Assembly (NCBI GenBank): GCA_938028705.1
Contig: CALIZI010000352.1
Location: 1-47,611, forward strand
Length of the DNA: 47,611 nucleotides
DNA from: an uncultured Saprospiraceae bacterium
GTDB taxonomy: Bacteria; Bacteroidota; Bacteroidia; Chitinophagales; Saprospiraceae
Direction of reading: 5' to 3'
Made by a program: the position numbers and the translations under genes. Positions 8,152 to 16,351 of this stretch are shown in pieces. How positions within the stretch are numbered: the first letter of the stretch is position 1; every line of letters starts with the position of its first letter. The notes beneath the pieces were generated by a model. That model had not been told where the DNA came from. It saw only the letters and a list, made by a program, of their open reading frames with translations, and did no database searches.

Positions 8152-8359
8152 CTTGAACCACAAAGCGCACTAAGGACACGAAAGTCAAACAGACCCCGTT
8201 CTTCAACGGGGCAGGCTGCAGAGGACACAAAACACAAAGTATTTCTAAGTATTTAATAATGAATTTCTTACACAAACTTAATTTTCTTATGTAGCCTGCC
8301 CCGTTGAAGAACGGGGTTCATTCGATATTCGTGTTCTTCGTGCGCTTAGTGGTTCAAGT
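8152..8359. repeat. Inverted-repeat element, family D copy 1
   Basis: Outer arms read CTTGAACCACAAAGCGCACTAAGG at the left and the complement ending CGCTTAGTGGTTCAAG at the right. Inner arms contain ACCCCGTTCTTCAACGGGG, itself a hairpin, followed by CAGGCT, and their complement. The loop is AT-rich. The copy at 18369-18536 carries the same loop in reverse orientation. No ORF. It lies between kbp and rseP. Confidence 0.85.
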
Positions 8360-8396
8360 ATTTTTGTCTAACTACTTAATTTGCCCGAAAAAAGCG

Positions 8397-8404
8397 TACT
8401 TTTG
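8397..8404 (+). promoter_or_regulatory. -7 box (TACTTTTG) upstream of rseP
   Basis: TACTTTTG fits TAnnTTTG. A start near 8409 would give a leader of about 110 bases that includes short ATTCACTCATT-type repeats before the rseP ATG. A TTTG lies at 8380-8383, closer than usual spacing, so the -33 element is uncertain. Confidence 0.45.
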
Positions 8405-8517
8405 CATCCTTTTGAAAAAACAGGTGAATGTTATTTGAATAATTTTATTAAAGTGTAACTTTTATTCACTCATTCACACACTCAAAATTCACTCATTAAG
8501 AATTCACTCATTAGAAA

Positions 8518-9855
8518 ATGGAATATTTAATTATAGCCGCACAATTAATTCTAAGTTTATCTATACTCGTGGTACTGCATGAGTGGGGACACTTTTTCCC
8601 TGCCCGTTTGTTTGGTACGCGCGTCGAAAAATTTTACCTCTTTTTCAACCCTTGGTTTTCTTTGTTCAAAAAGAAAATCGGCGAAACCGAATACGGTATT
8701 GGTTGGCTACCGCTTGGCGGCTATGTCAAAATAGCGGGGATGATGGACGAGAGTTTTGATAAAGAACAACTCGCGCAAGAACCCCAACCCTGGGAGTTTC
8801 GCTCCAAACCTGCCTGGCAACGGCTGATTATTATGTTGGGCGGCGTGACCGTCAATTTCATCTTGGGTTTCCTGCTTTGGGGCATGGTACTTTTTGTGTG
8901 GGGCGAAAAATATTTGCCCGCCGAAAATGTAACCGATGGTATTTTTTGTGATGATTTGGCAAAAGAAATCGGCTTTCAAGACGGCGACAAAATCATTTCT
9001 ATCGGCGGAAAACCCTTTAAAAATTTTGAAGATTTGCGCCGCGACATCATTTTTAATGAAGCCTCCAGTCTCCAAGTGCAGCGTGGCGGAAAAACAGCGA
9101 CTATTAATATAGATGAAAAATATATCAGCACATTGGCAGGTTATCGTGGTGATTTTGTGATGCCCCGATTTCCGTTTGTGGTAGCCAAAGTAGCCGAGGA
9201 TATGCCCGCCGAACACATCCTCGAAGAGGGCGATTCCATTATTGCCTTCAATGATAAACCGATTGCATTTTTTGATGAATTTAAAAAACAAGCAAAGGTC
9301 AGTCGGGAAGAAAATGTCAAAATAACCTTTGTAAGAGACAGCAAAACATGGGAGAAAAATATCCAACTGGATTCTTGTGGACGCTTGGGTGTAAACCCTT
9401 ATGGCATAGACCGTTATCTTGATTTCGGCGATAAAAAATACTCACTCGCAGAAGCCATGCCCGCAGGTGTGTCGAAGGGTTGGGATTTCTTAGCTGCCAA
9501 TGTCAAAGGCTTTGCCATGATGTTTACAGGCAAAATCAAAGCCTCCGAAAGTCTCGGTGGTTTTGGTACGATTGCCAAGCTATTTCCCTCTCATTGGGAT
9601 TGGGGACGGTTCTGGAAAATCACCGCCATACTTTCCCTCATTCTTGCTTTTATGAACATCCTCCCTATTCCTTTACTGGACGGTGGACATGTGATGTTTT
9701 TATTATATGAAATGGTCGTCGGACGTGCGCCGAGCGATAAATTTATGGAATACGCCCAAACCGCAGGCTTGGTACTCGTCATGGGTCTCCTGCTCTACGC
9801 CAATGGCATGGACGTATGGCGTGCATGGACAGGCGCAGGCGGCGCAGCTTGTTAA
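8518..9855 (+). CDS. rseP: RseP site-2 zinc metalloprotease
   Basis: A 445-residue multi-pass inner membrane protease. The zinc-binding HEWGH motif is at residues 21-25 in the first membrane segment, followed by the family region GIGWLPLGGYVKIAGMMDE. Periplasmic PDZ-like regions occupy about 125-300 (GFQDGDKIISIGGKPF and EEGDSIIAFNDKPI mark two PDZ domains). The third metal-ligand region NILPIPLLDGGH is at about residues 380-390, before the last membrane segment. RseP performs intramembrane cleavage of anti-sigma factors and clears signal-peptide remnants. Length and motifs match intact family members. In many Bacteroidota it follows dxr; that gene is absent here. Confidence 0.93.
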   Translation: MEYLIIAAQLILSLSILVVLHEWGHFFPARLFGTRVEKFYLFFNPWFSLFKKKIGETEYGIGWLPLGGYVKIAGMMDESFDKEQLAQEPQPWEFRSKPAWQRLIIMLGGVTVNFILGFLLWGMVLFVWGEKYLPAENVTDGIFCDDLAKEIGFQDGDKIISIGGKPFKNFEDLRRDIIFNEASSLQVQRGGKTATINIDEKYISTLAGYRGDFVMPRFPFVVAKVAEDMPAEHILEEGDSIIAFNDKPIAFFDEFKKQAKVSREENVKITFVRDSKTWEKNIQLDSCGRLGVNPYGIDRYLDFGDKKYSLAEAMPAGVSKGWDFLAANVKGFAMMFTGKIKASESLGGFGTIAKLFPSHWDWGRFWKITAILSLILAFMNILPIPLLDGGHVMFLLYEMVVGRAPSDKFMEYAQTAGLVLVMGLLLYANGMDVWRAWTGAGGAAC

Positions 9856-9962
9856 TAACGGTTAATGGTTAATGATTAACGGTTAATTTTTCTTTTCGCT
9901 ACACGAAAATTAACCATTAACCATTAACCATTAACCATTAACCATTAACCATTAACCATTAT
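9855..9962. repeat. Heptamer repeat hairpin (GTTAATG / CATTAAC)
   Basis: About four 7-base units of the GGTTAAT type at 9858-9890 face about nine units of TAACCAT at 9909-9960. The loop contains TTTTCGCTACACGAAAA, itself able to pair. The array runs from the rseP stop codon to 4 bases before the hscB start, so it could fold in mRNA between the two genes. Confidence 0.85.
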
Positions 9963-9965
9963 TCA

Positions 9966-10490
9966 GTGGATTATTTTGAATTATATGATATGTCGGTGAG
10001 TTTCCTCTTGGATGCCGATGCGGTAAAACGGAAATTTTACCAATTGAGTAAACAATATCACCCCGATTTTTATACCCTTGAATCCGAAGAAAAACAAGCG
10101 GAAATTCTCGAACTGTCCACACGTACCAATGAAGCCTATCAAATCCTATCGGATGATGATAAGCGGATGAAGTACGTCTTATCCCTTCGCGGCATGTTGG
10201 ACGAGGAAGGTAAGGCGCAAATTCCACAAGATTTTTTGATGGATATGATGGATGTGAATGAGGCACTCATGGAGTTGGAATTTGATTTTGATGAAACGAA
10301 ATTTTCACAATTAAAAAATACCCTTCGCGAAAAAGAAAACGCTTTATACGAGACCGTCCGCGCCGCACTCGAAAATTATCAACATGAGACCACACCCGAC
10401 TCTGAATTAAAAAAAATTAAAGAATATTATTACAAAAAGCGTTATCTTTTGCGGATTCAAGAAAATTTAGATAAATTTGCAGCCCGTTAA
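9966..10490 (+). CDS. hscB: HscB, Fe-S cluster assembly co-chaperone (J-domain)
   Basis: A 174-residue protein starting at GTG. An N-terminal J domain (MDYFELYDMSVSFLLD, HPD at residues 32-34, NEAYQIL) is followed by the HscB C-terminal three-helix domain with its typical LSLRGML, PQDFLMDMMDVNEAL and ELE segments. HscB delivers the IscU scaffold to the HscA chaperone. No other isc genes are nearby. The GTG start is the only sensible one: it begins right at the conserved YFELY segment, and the DNA upstream is a repeat array. The array may hide or replace the normal ribosome binding region. Confidence 0.9.
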   Translation: MDYFELYDMSVSFLLDADAVKRKFYQLSKQYHPDFYTLESEEKQAEILELSTRTNEAYQILSDDDKRMKYVLSLRGMLDEEGKAQIPQDFLMDMMDVNEALMELEFDFDETKFSQLKNTLREKENALYETVRAALENYQHETTPDSELKKIKEYYYKKRYLLRIQENLDKFAAR

Positions 10491-10586
10491 GAGTTCAAGC
10501 GCAAGTACAACAAAATATAAATACATTAAAATTCTTATTTTGAACTTGTACTTAATACTTGAATTTGAACTTAAACATTCTACCTT

Positions 10587-10670
10587 GCCCGAGTGGCGGA
10601 ATTGGTAGACGCGCTGGATTCAAAATCCAGTTCTCGCAAGGGAGTGCGGGTTCGATTCCCGCCTCGGGTA
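10587..10670 (+). tRNA. tRNA-Leu (anticodon CAA)
   Basis: An 84-base class II tRNA. The acceptor arm pairs GCCCGAG (10587-10593) with CTCGGGT (10663-10669). The anticodon stem CTGGA/TCCAG encloses the loop TTCAAAA, giving anticodon CAA. A long variable arm (TTCTCGCAAGGGAG region) and the T arm GCGGG-TTCGATT-CCCGC follow. Discriminator base is A. The 3' CCA is not encoded (the sequence continues CAT). It reads UUG leucine codons. Confidence 0.95.
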
Positions 10671-10676
10671 CATTTT

Positions 10677-10718
10677 AAAAGCACAATTGTTTGGTTATCA
10701 TACAATTGTGCTTTTTTT
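10677..10718 (+). terminator. Terminator of tRNA-Leu
   Basis: A 14-bp perfect stem (AAAAGCACAATTGT with ACAATTGTGCTTTT), an 11-base loop and a run of T residues, starting 6 bases after the tRNA end. Confidence 0.92.
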
Positions 10719-10892
10719 ATTTTAAGCCAATTTCGGAAAAAGCATTCCACATTAAATATTGCATTATCAATTAAGTAAGTTATTCTGAAGTAATGAGCAA
10801 AACTGCCATTCAAAAATCCCATAAAAAAACCACCTCCCATTCTTTTTATCCCACATTTTCAATATATTACCAAATTATTTACCATAAAATAC

Positions 10893-13037
10893 ATGATTAT
10901 GAAAACAAAAATCTTTACACTACTGCTGTGTATGACCCTCACTTATACCTATGCACAGAATGACGCTTACCACAATACCCTATTGGCTCAACTTCAAAAT
11001 GACTACGCACTCACCGGCAGCGAATGGGTACTGCCCCCCGACGAAGCCACCAATGCTGCCAATGCCATTGCTTACGGACACACCGCTACACAAGATAGCA
11101 TCACAGGACAAGACTTTTCACTGGCAGTCAATCTTGATATTGCAGAAACAGGTACAAACCCGTGGGATGCAGGATATTTTAATGAAAATGTAGATACCGT
11201 ACAGGCGGGCGACAGGGTCTTGGTGGTCGTTTGGTTGCGGACAGCTTCGGCGGCTTTGGCAGCACCCGGAAGGGTAGATATGTACGTCGAGCGTCCGGTG
11301 ACTTACGACAAGGAAATATTTATCACCATCAATCCCACTCCGCAATGGCAGCAGTATTTCATTCCTTTTGAGGCATCCGGCGAGTTTGCTCCCGCACAGT
11401 TGCGGGTGGGTTTTCATTTGGCTTTTCAGCAGCAGGTGATTGAGTTTGGCGGACTGGCTTTGCTCAATTACGGTACATCGGTTGCCTTTGAAGATTTGCC
11501 GCAGGAACTCCACAACGATTATTATCCGGGCATAGAACCTGATGCGCCATGGCGCACTGCCGCTGCCGACCGTATTGAGCAACACCGTAAGGCAGACCTA
11601 AAATTGATTGTACAAGATGCCACCGGAAATCCGATACCCAATGCTGATGTAGAAGTCAATATGCTCCGACATTTGTATGCTTTCGGTACGGCAGTGGATA
11701 CACGCAAGCTGGCAGGTAATTCTGGCTTTGACCCCATCTATCAAAGCAAACTCCTTGACCTTGACGGTGCAGGGCATGGCTTCAATTGGATAGTCACCGA
11801 AAACTCACTGAAATGGAGAGCATGGGAACAAGGTTGGGCAGGTACACAGGAAGAGACCGTCAATGCAGTCAACTGGTTATCAGACCATAAGATCAAAGTG
11901 CGGGGGCATGTCTTGCTGTGGCCCGGCTGGAATTATATGCCCGATGATATGCAAACAAGCATGGATAATCCGACTTATCTAACAGATAGAATTAACCAAC
12001 ATTTAGATGATATTTTGAATACTTCGGGCATTCGGGAGAATATCAGAGAATGGGATATTATCAATGAACCCACACACGTCCGCGACCTCGAAAACGCATT
12101 GAAAGGAACAGCAGGCTACACCACAGGACGTGAAATATATGCCGAAGTATTTAAGACCGCCCTCGAAGAAGACCCCGGCATCACGACCTATCTCAACGAT
12201 TATGGCATACTCAGCAATGGCAGTGTGACCGGTGGTGATTATACCTTTTACAAATCCATTGCACAGGAAATTATTGATGCCGGAGCTACGATTGACGGCT
12301 TTGGGATGCAGGCGCATTTGGGGTCTGCGCTTACACCACCGGATTCTTTGTATGCGATTTTGGAGGATTGTTATCAGACCTTCGGGGGCAAGATTAAAAT
12401 TACGGAATACGACCAATCCGATATATTGGAAGATGACCTGGCAGCGCAATATACAGGCGATTTTCTGACGATGGTGTTCAGTCATCCGGCTACCGACGGC
12501 TTTTTTATGTGGGGATTTTGGGATGACGCACACTGGCTCGGTAATGCGCCGCTGTACAACACTGACTGGACTCCTAAAGCCACACACGCTACATTCACCG
12601 ACCTGTTGTTCAATCAATGGTGGACAAACGAAAACCTGACGACAGATGCCAACGGCAGTGTGACGCTACGTGGATTCAAGGGCGATTATGAAGTAAAAGC
12701 AACGGTCAATGGACAAGAAGTGACAGCAAATTTTGAATTGTATGATGATGTGAATACCAGCATTCGACTCCTGCCTACTGCTACCGAATTACCCGCATGG
12801 GCAGTGGATGTCAAAGTATTTCCAAATCCCACATCGGATATATTGACCGTAGAATTACCTTATCAGAATGAATGGACGATGACGATCAGCGATGAAACCG
12901 GACGATTGATACACAGCCATGTATCCAATAATAACATTCAATTTTTTGACATAAATGCTTATCCTACAGGCGTTTATTATTTGAACATTAGCAATGAAAA
13001 AGGAGAGGAAATGAGTAAGAAAGTAGCGGTTTATTAA
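10893..13037 (+). CDS. Secreted GH10 endo-1,4-beta-xylanase with T9SS sorting domain
   Basis: A 714-residue secreted glycoside hydrolase. A signal peptide (MKTKIFTLLLCMTLTYTYAQ; a second ATG at 10899) leads to a beta-sandwich region resembling a CBM4/9-type carbohydrate-binding module (about 25-215). A short Ig-like insert (DLKLIVQDATGNPIPNADVEV) precedes the GH10 barrel (about 255-580). The GH10 acid/base Glu is in WDIINEP (Glu 391) and the nucleophile in KITEYDQ (Glu 504); VRGHVLLWPGW is the typical strand with its His. The last 75 residues are a type A T9SS sorting domain (VFPNPTSDILTVE ... GVYYLNI ... KKVAVY). It should cut beta-1,4-xylan outside the cell or on its surface. No SusCD or other polysaccharide-utilisation gene is adjacent. 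Confidence 0.92.
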   Translation: MIMKTKIFTLLLCMTLTYTYAQNDAYHNTLLAQLQNDYALTGSEWVLPPDEATNAANAIAYGHTATQDSITGQDFSLAVNLDIAETGTNPWDAGYFNENVDTVQAGDRVLVVVWLRTASAALAAPGRVDMYVERPVTYDKEIFITINPTPQWQQYFIPFEASGEFAPAQLRVGFHLAFQQQVIEFGGLALLNYGTSVAFEDLPQELHNDYYPGIEPDAPWRTAAADRIEQHRKADLKLIVQDATGNPIPNADVEVNMLRHLYAFGTAVDTRKLAGNSGFDPIYQSKLLDLDGAGHGFNWIVTENSLKWRAWEQGWAGTQEETVNAVNWLSDHKIKVRGHVLLWPGWNYMPDDMQTSMDNPTYLTDRINQHLDDILNTSGIRENIREWDIINEPTHVRDLENALKGTAGYTTGREIYAEVFKTALEEDPGITTYLNDYGILSNGSVTGGDYTFYKSIAQEIIDAGATIDGFGMQAHLGSALTPPDSLYAILEDCYQTFGGKIKITEYDQSDILEDDLAAQYTGDFLTMVFSHPATDGFFMWGFWDDAHWLGNAPLYNTDWTPKATHATFTDLLFNQWWTNENLTTDANGSVTLRGFKGDYEVKATVNGQEVTANFELYDDVNTSIRLLPTATELPAWAVDVKVFPNPTSDILTVELPYQNEWTMTISDETGRLIHSHVSNNNIQFFDINAYPTGVYYLNISNEKGEEMSKKVAVY

Positions 13038-13050
13038 ATGTAAAACTTTT

Positions 13051-13245
13051 GAAAATATAAAATGTAAAATAATAAATGTAAAAGTGTCGATAGGACATGA
13101 AATTATTTTAAAATAAATGAAATTTATAAATAATTTATATTTTAATAAAACTGTTTTTACAAAAATATAAATCACTATAAAAATATTCATGTTCTATCGA
13201 CACTTTTACATTTTACATTTTGTGTTTTACATTTTATATTTCAAA
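13051..13245. repeat. Inverted-repeat element, family C copy 1, between convergent genes
   Basis: Left arm 13051-13101 contains ATGTAAAA units and AAGTGTCGATAGGACATGAA. Right arm 13188-13245 is its complement (TTCATGTTCTATCGACACTT, then TTTACATTT units). The AT-only core between is about 85 bases. Copies of the GTGTCGATAG arm occur at 17635 and 47530, with a degenerate one near 29022. It separates the convergent xylanase and cytochrome c peroxidase genes and could act as a two-way transcription stop. Confidence 0.85.
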
Positions 13246-13270
13246 AAAAATAATTTTTTCTACGATATTC

Positions 13271-14407
13271 TTAATAATCAAAAGGGTCAGCATATTTGGG
13301 ATCTGTGATAAATTGCTTATCGGTCAGCGTATGTAAAAAGGCAACCAAAGCTCTTTTTTCGGTATCAGAGAAGTTGCGGCGAATGGGTGCATCAGGATTT
13401 CCTGTTTCATTAGGGATTCCGTTAGAGGGAACAATAATAATATCTCCTCCAAAGAAAACATCATTTAAACTTCCATTTCTCAATGACCAATCCAAATTCG
13501 GATGCGCTTGTACGCCGTTAGAGTAGTGTTCTACCACTTCTTCGAGCGTCTCAAACCGCCCATCGTGCATATACGGGGCAGTGAGGGCAACGTTGCGAAG
13601 AGAAGGCACTTTAAAGCGTCCGTCTGCGTCTCTTCTGAGTTCTCCCAGTCCGTTGTCGGCATAAGATTCGTCGAGTCCGATATTGGAGAAATTCGTACCC
13701 CAACCGGAGAAGTTGTTACCTGAATGACAGTTGACACAACCGCCTCTTTCCCACGAGAAGAACAGTTCGTGCCCAAGTCGTTCCAAGCCCGTTAATTCTT
13801 CGGTGCTTTCTATTTGGTCTATTTTAGCTTCGTGAGATACCATAGAGCGTAAAAACTGCGCTATAGCTTTGGAGATTAGTTCGGGGTTGATGTCCGAAGT
13901 ACCAAAAGCATCTTGAAAGAGTGGCGGATAATAATCGTAAGCTGTGAGTTTGGTGGCAAGGTCGTCCATATTTTCCATACCCATTTCTATGTGATTTTCA
14001 ACGGGTTGCAGTGCCAATTCTTCCAGCGTTTCTGTTCTGCCATCCCAGAAAAATCTGCTCATCTGGTGCAGGTTAATTAATCCGGGGGCATTACGGCGGG
14101 TGATGCGCCCTTCAAATCCTTCGCTCAATTGTTTGCCGTCACTGAAGGCTTTTTGCTGTTGGTGACAAGTACCACAAGAGACTGTATTATTGAGTGATAA
14201 TTTTTTATCGTAAAAAAGTACCCTGCCGAGCGTTGCTCCTGCATCGGTAGTCGAATTATTGCCCGAATTAAAAATAGCAGGATAATCGTAATATGTATCC
14301 GGCAGTTGAGGGCTTTGGTTGATAACTTTGACATTCTCTTTGGTGCATGTAGCTAAAATGAGAATGATAGCACTTAGCGTAGAAAACAGGATAAAATGTT
14401 TTTTCAT
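13271..14407 (-). CDS. Di-haem cytochrome c peroxidase (CcpA/MauG family) lipoprotein
   Basis: A 378-residue exported protein. The leader (MKKHFILFSTLSAIILILATC) ends in a lipobox-like LATC, so it is probably a lipoprotein anchored by Cys 21. Two haem-binding CxxCH motifs are present: CGTCH at residues 78-82 and CVNCH at 224-228. Family landmarks include FYDKKLS, RRNAPGLINL, FFWDGR, FKVPSLRNVALTAPYMHDGRF and LVAFLHTLTD. The family reduces hydrogen peroxide in the periplasm with electrons from small c-type cytochromes or, in MauG members, oxidises protein side chains. The MHDGR segment is typical of the peroxidase branch. No partner is adjacent. Confidence 0.9.
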   Translation of the reverse strand: MKKHFILFSTLSAIILILATCTKENVKVINQSPQLPDTYYDYPAIFNSGNNSTTDAGATLGRVLFYDKKLSLNNTVSCGTCHQQQKAFSDGKQLSEGFEGRITRRNAPGLINLHQMSRFFWDGRTETLEELALQPVENHIEMGMENMDDLATKLTAYDYYPPLFQDAFGTSDINPELISKAIAQFLRSMVSHEAKIDQIESTEELTGLERLGHELFFSWERGGCVNCHSGNNFSGWGTNFSNIGLDESYADNGLGELRRDADGRFKVPSLRNVALTAPYMHDGRFETLEEVVEHYSNGVQAHPNLDWSLRNGSLNDVFFGGDIIIVPSNGIPNETGNPDAPIRRNFSDTEKRALVAFLHTLTDKQFITDPKYADPFDY

Positions 14408-14429
14408 GATACGTATATTTGTTAGTTTA

Positions 14430-14619
14430 GACTTTGGACAGAGGAAATTGGGGAATTGGGAAATTAGGTAATCCCGATAACTATCGGGACTTTATTAGAT
14501 TTTTACAAAAAATAATTAATTACATGTTTTATTTTATCAATAAAATTCATTCAATTGATTATCAATGAGTTACGATTGTAAACCTAATTCCCCAATGCCC
14601 ATTTTGTCCAAAGTCCAAG
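14430..14619. repeat. Inverted-repeat element, family F copy 2
   Basis: Arms GACTTTGGACA...GGGGAATTGGG on the left and CCTAATTCCCCAATGCCCATTTTGTCCAAAGTCC on the right surround an AT-rich core. A CCCGATAACTATCGGG hairpin lies just inside the left arm, as in the copy at 6764. The rest of the gap up to 14814 is AT-rich with nothing further recognised. Confidence 0.8.
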
Positions 14620-14814
14620 TTAGTAGTTCATTGGTTTTACTGAAATTACATTAATTTAAAAAATATTTATAAGTTGTTCATTTTATTAAATTAAAATATT
14701 ATAAAATAATTTTAATGTATTAAAAAAATGATTGCATTTCAGTTTGACCTTTATTTATATAAATATAATCCTTTTTAAGGTATAAAAGCAAATTACGAGA
14801 CAACTTTAACATGT

Positions 14815-15444
14815 TCAGAATCTGACCGTAAGGTATAAAGAAGCGGGTAATACAAAATTTAGTTTGTCTTCGCTCCTTGTTTCGGGGTCATTAGCTGCTC
14901 CGTTAAAAGTAACTTTATCGGTAGCTGAAATATGACGATAATAAAATGCGGTTTCGGTGTATAGACCAATCTGTTTATTAATCATCCATTGAATGCCCCA
15001 AACCGGACCGCCACCGATGTCGTAGGTTTTATTTTCGGTCTTGACGAGGTCGGTTTGTGAGCCGAAGTCGGCGTAGCCGCCAATAGCATCTATACCGAGA
15101 TAGGTGACCCATTTGGGGGATAAATACCATTGGTGTTCGTAGCCCAAGCGCAGGTCAAAATCAGCGTCATAATTTTTCCGTTCATTGTCAGGAATCCTCG
15201 AATACTCCATTTTGGCACCAAAACCTAAACGAAATCCATGTCCTTCTTGCCCTATAGTTTTGAAGGTAAACAGGTAAGGGCTTTGTTGCTGCACATTGCC
15301 GTTTCCGCCGAGTAGTAGATTGGTGATACCCGTAGCATTGATGCCAAATTCGTAAGTTGAGGTACGAGGGCTTTTGTTTTCATCTTGTCCGAATACAAGG
15401 GTACACAAGCAGATGATGCAAGTAAGTAGTGTTAGTTTTTTCAT
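14815..15444 (-). CDS. Outer membrane beta-barrel protein, unknown function
   Basis: A 209-residue protein with a signal peptide (MKKLTLLTCIICLCTLVFGQ). The mature part is alternating hydrophobic and polar residues with many aromatic strand ends (FRLGFGAKMEYSRI, DFDLRLGYEHQWYL, GLYTETAFYYRHI) and a C-terminal Phe after SLYLTVRF. That is the expected end of an outer membrane barrel recognised by BamA. Size suggests eight strands. No specific family is recognised. It stands alone, flanked by family F and B repeat elements. Confidence 0.7.
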   Translation of the reverse strand: MKKLTLLTCIICLCTLVFGQDENKSPRTSTYEFGINATGITNLLLGGNGNVQQQSPYLFTFKTIGQEGHGFRLGFGAKMEYSRIPDNERKNYDADFDLRLGYEHQWYLSPKWVTYLGIDAIGGYADFGSQTDLVKTENKTYDIGGGPVWGIQWMINKQIGLYTETAFYYRHISATDKVTFNGAANDPETRSEDKLNFVLPASLYLTVRF

Positions 15445-15579
15445 AGATATGTCTCTTTTGGTTATGAAACAGTTAATGTATAGATTTTATTGTATAAATA
15501 TAGACAGTGTGTATGTTTAAAAAGGTTGGGTAGAAGGCTGATTTCAGGTCAAAATTAAAATAATGCTAGTGCTACAAAT

Positions 15580-15675
15580 TTAGACTTTGGACAAAGGAAA
15601 TTGGTCTCGGCTGAGCCGAGAAGGAAATTAGGTAATCCCCTCTTTTTTAGATTTTTACAAAAAACAATTAACTTA
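15580..15675. repeat. Partial family F arm in a gene-free gap (15445-16351)
   Basis: GACTTTGGACAAAGGAAATTGG and GGAAATTAGGTAATCCC repeat the left arm of the 14430 element, interrupted by the hairpin TCTCGGCTGAGCCGAGA at about 15604-15620. No right arm follows; the sequence runs straight into the family B element at 15676. The remaining gap holds that element, the 15820 hairpin, an inverted pair at about 15938-15972 (CTCCTCTTTGT / ACAAAGGGAGGAG), about 330 AT-rich bases, and the porV promoter. Confidence 0.65.
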
Positions 15676-15812
15676 ACATGTTCGATTTTTATTTAATATA
15701 GTTGGCATTTTACTCTTGAATTTGGGCTAAAACTCGTCTGACATTTTCAAAATTCACCGATGATGTCATATTTTTCCAGCAATGTTTAAATGTCTGACGA
15801 GTTTTAGCCCAA
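15676..15812. repeat. Inverted-repeat element, family B copy 1 (core inverted)
   Basis: A left flank of about 42 bases (15676-15717) conserved in all three copies is followed by arm 15718-15742 (TTTGGGCTAAAACTCGTCTGAC), a 49-base core (15743-15791) and the complementary arm 15792-15812. Compared with the copies at 39836 and 44032, the flank and arms have the same orientation but the core is the reverse complement. Confidence 0.85.
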
Positions 15813-15819
15813 CACTTTT

Positions 15820-15905
15820 TCACGCAGAGAGCGCAGAGTTCGCAGAGAGATGCTACATTAAATCTCCGCGAACTCTGCGTTCTCTACTCTGCGTTCTCTG
15901 TGTGA
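15820..15905. repeat. Inverted repeat with CGCAGAG units
   Basis: The arms CACGCAGAGAGCGCAGAGTTCG... (15820-15848) and CGAACTCTGCG...TCTCTGTGTGA (15863-15905) are imperfect complements around a 14-base loop. It starts 8 bases after the family B element. Confidence 0.75.
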
Positions 15906-16309
15906 TTACTCAATTTGAAGGCAGAAAACATTTTGCACTCCTCTTTGTCTGAGAACAAAGGGAGGAGAGCAGAGAATTTGAGTGTTTTTTATGTTCATTG
16001 AGTAAAAAGTATTTATTGTAAGTAAGTGGCTGATTGTTAAGAAATTGTTATTGACATAAGCATTGTATTTAATGTTAATTTTGAAGATTATTAATTTTTT
16101 TAACAATCTTTCAAAATAAATTGATGACCATGTCGTTTATAATTTGACGTGTTGAAAATACGCACAATTTAATATTTTTTTGCAATAATAAATTAGAATC
16201 CCTTATAGTCTTAGGAAAATGTTTGAGTGGTGTTCGCAACCTATTTGAGATTAGTTCGTACTTGATTATGGTTGTTTGATAAAACATCGTTAATTTATAT
16301 CTGATTACT

Positions 16310-16317
16310 TATATTTG
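16310..16317 (+). promoter_or_regulatory. -7 box (TATATTTG) upstream of porV
   Basis: TATATTTG matches TAnnTTTG and is 34 bases before the porV ATG, which would give a leader of about 30 bases. No clear -33 TTG is visible. Confidence 0.5.
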
Positions 16318-16351
16318 CATTTCCTTAAGACATAAAGCACAATTTTAAGTT

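Noticed and set aside
8707-9366. 219-codon minus-strand ORF opposite rseP
   Set aside because: Antisense shadow; rseP has all its catalytic and PDZ motifs.
10580-10840. An 86-codon minus-strand ORF and a 61-codon plus-strand ORF over the tRNA
   Set aside because: Both translate the tRNA-Leu gene and its terminator; the RNA explains the sequence fully.
15906-16106. 66-codon minus-strand ORF upstream of porV
   Set aside because: Composition is that of AT-rich noncoding DNA, and one end is a hairpin; no homology or ribosome binding site seen.
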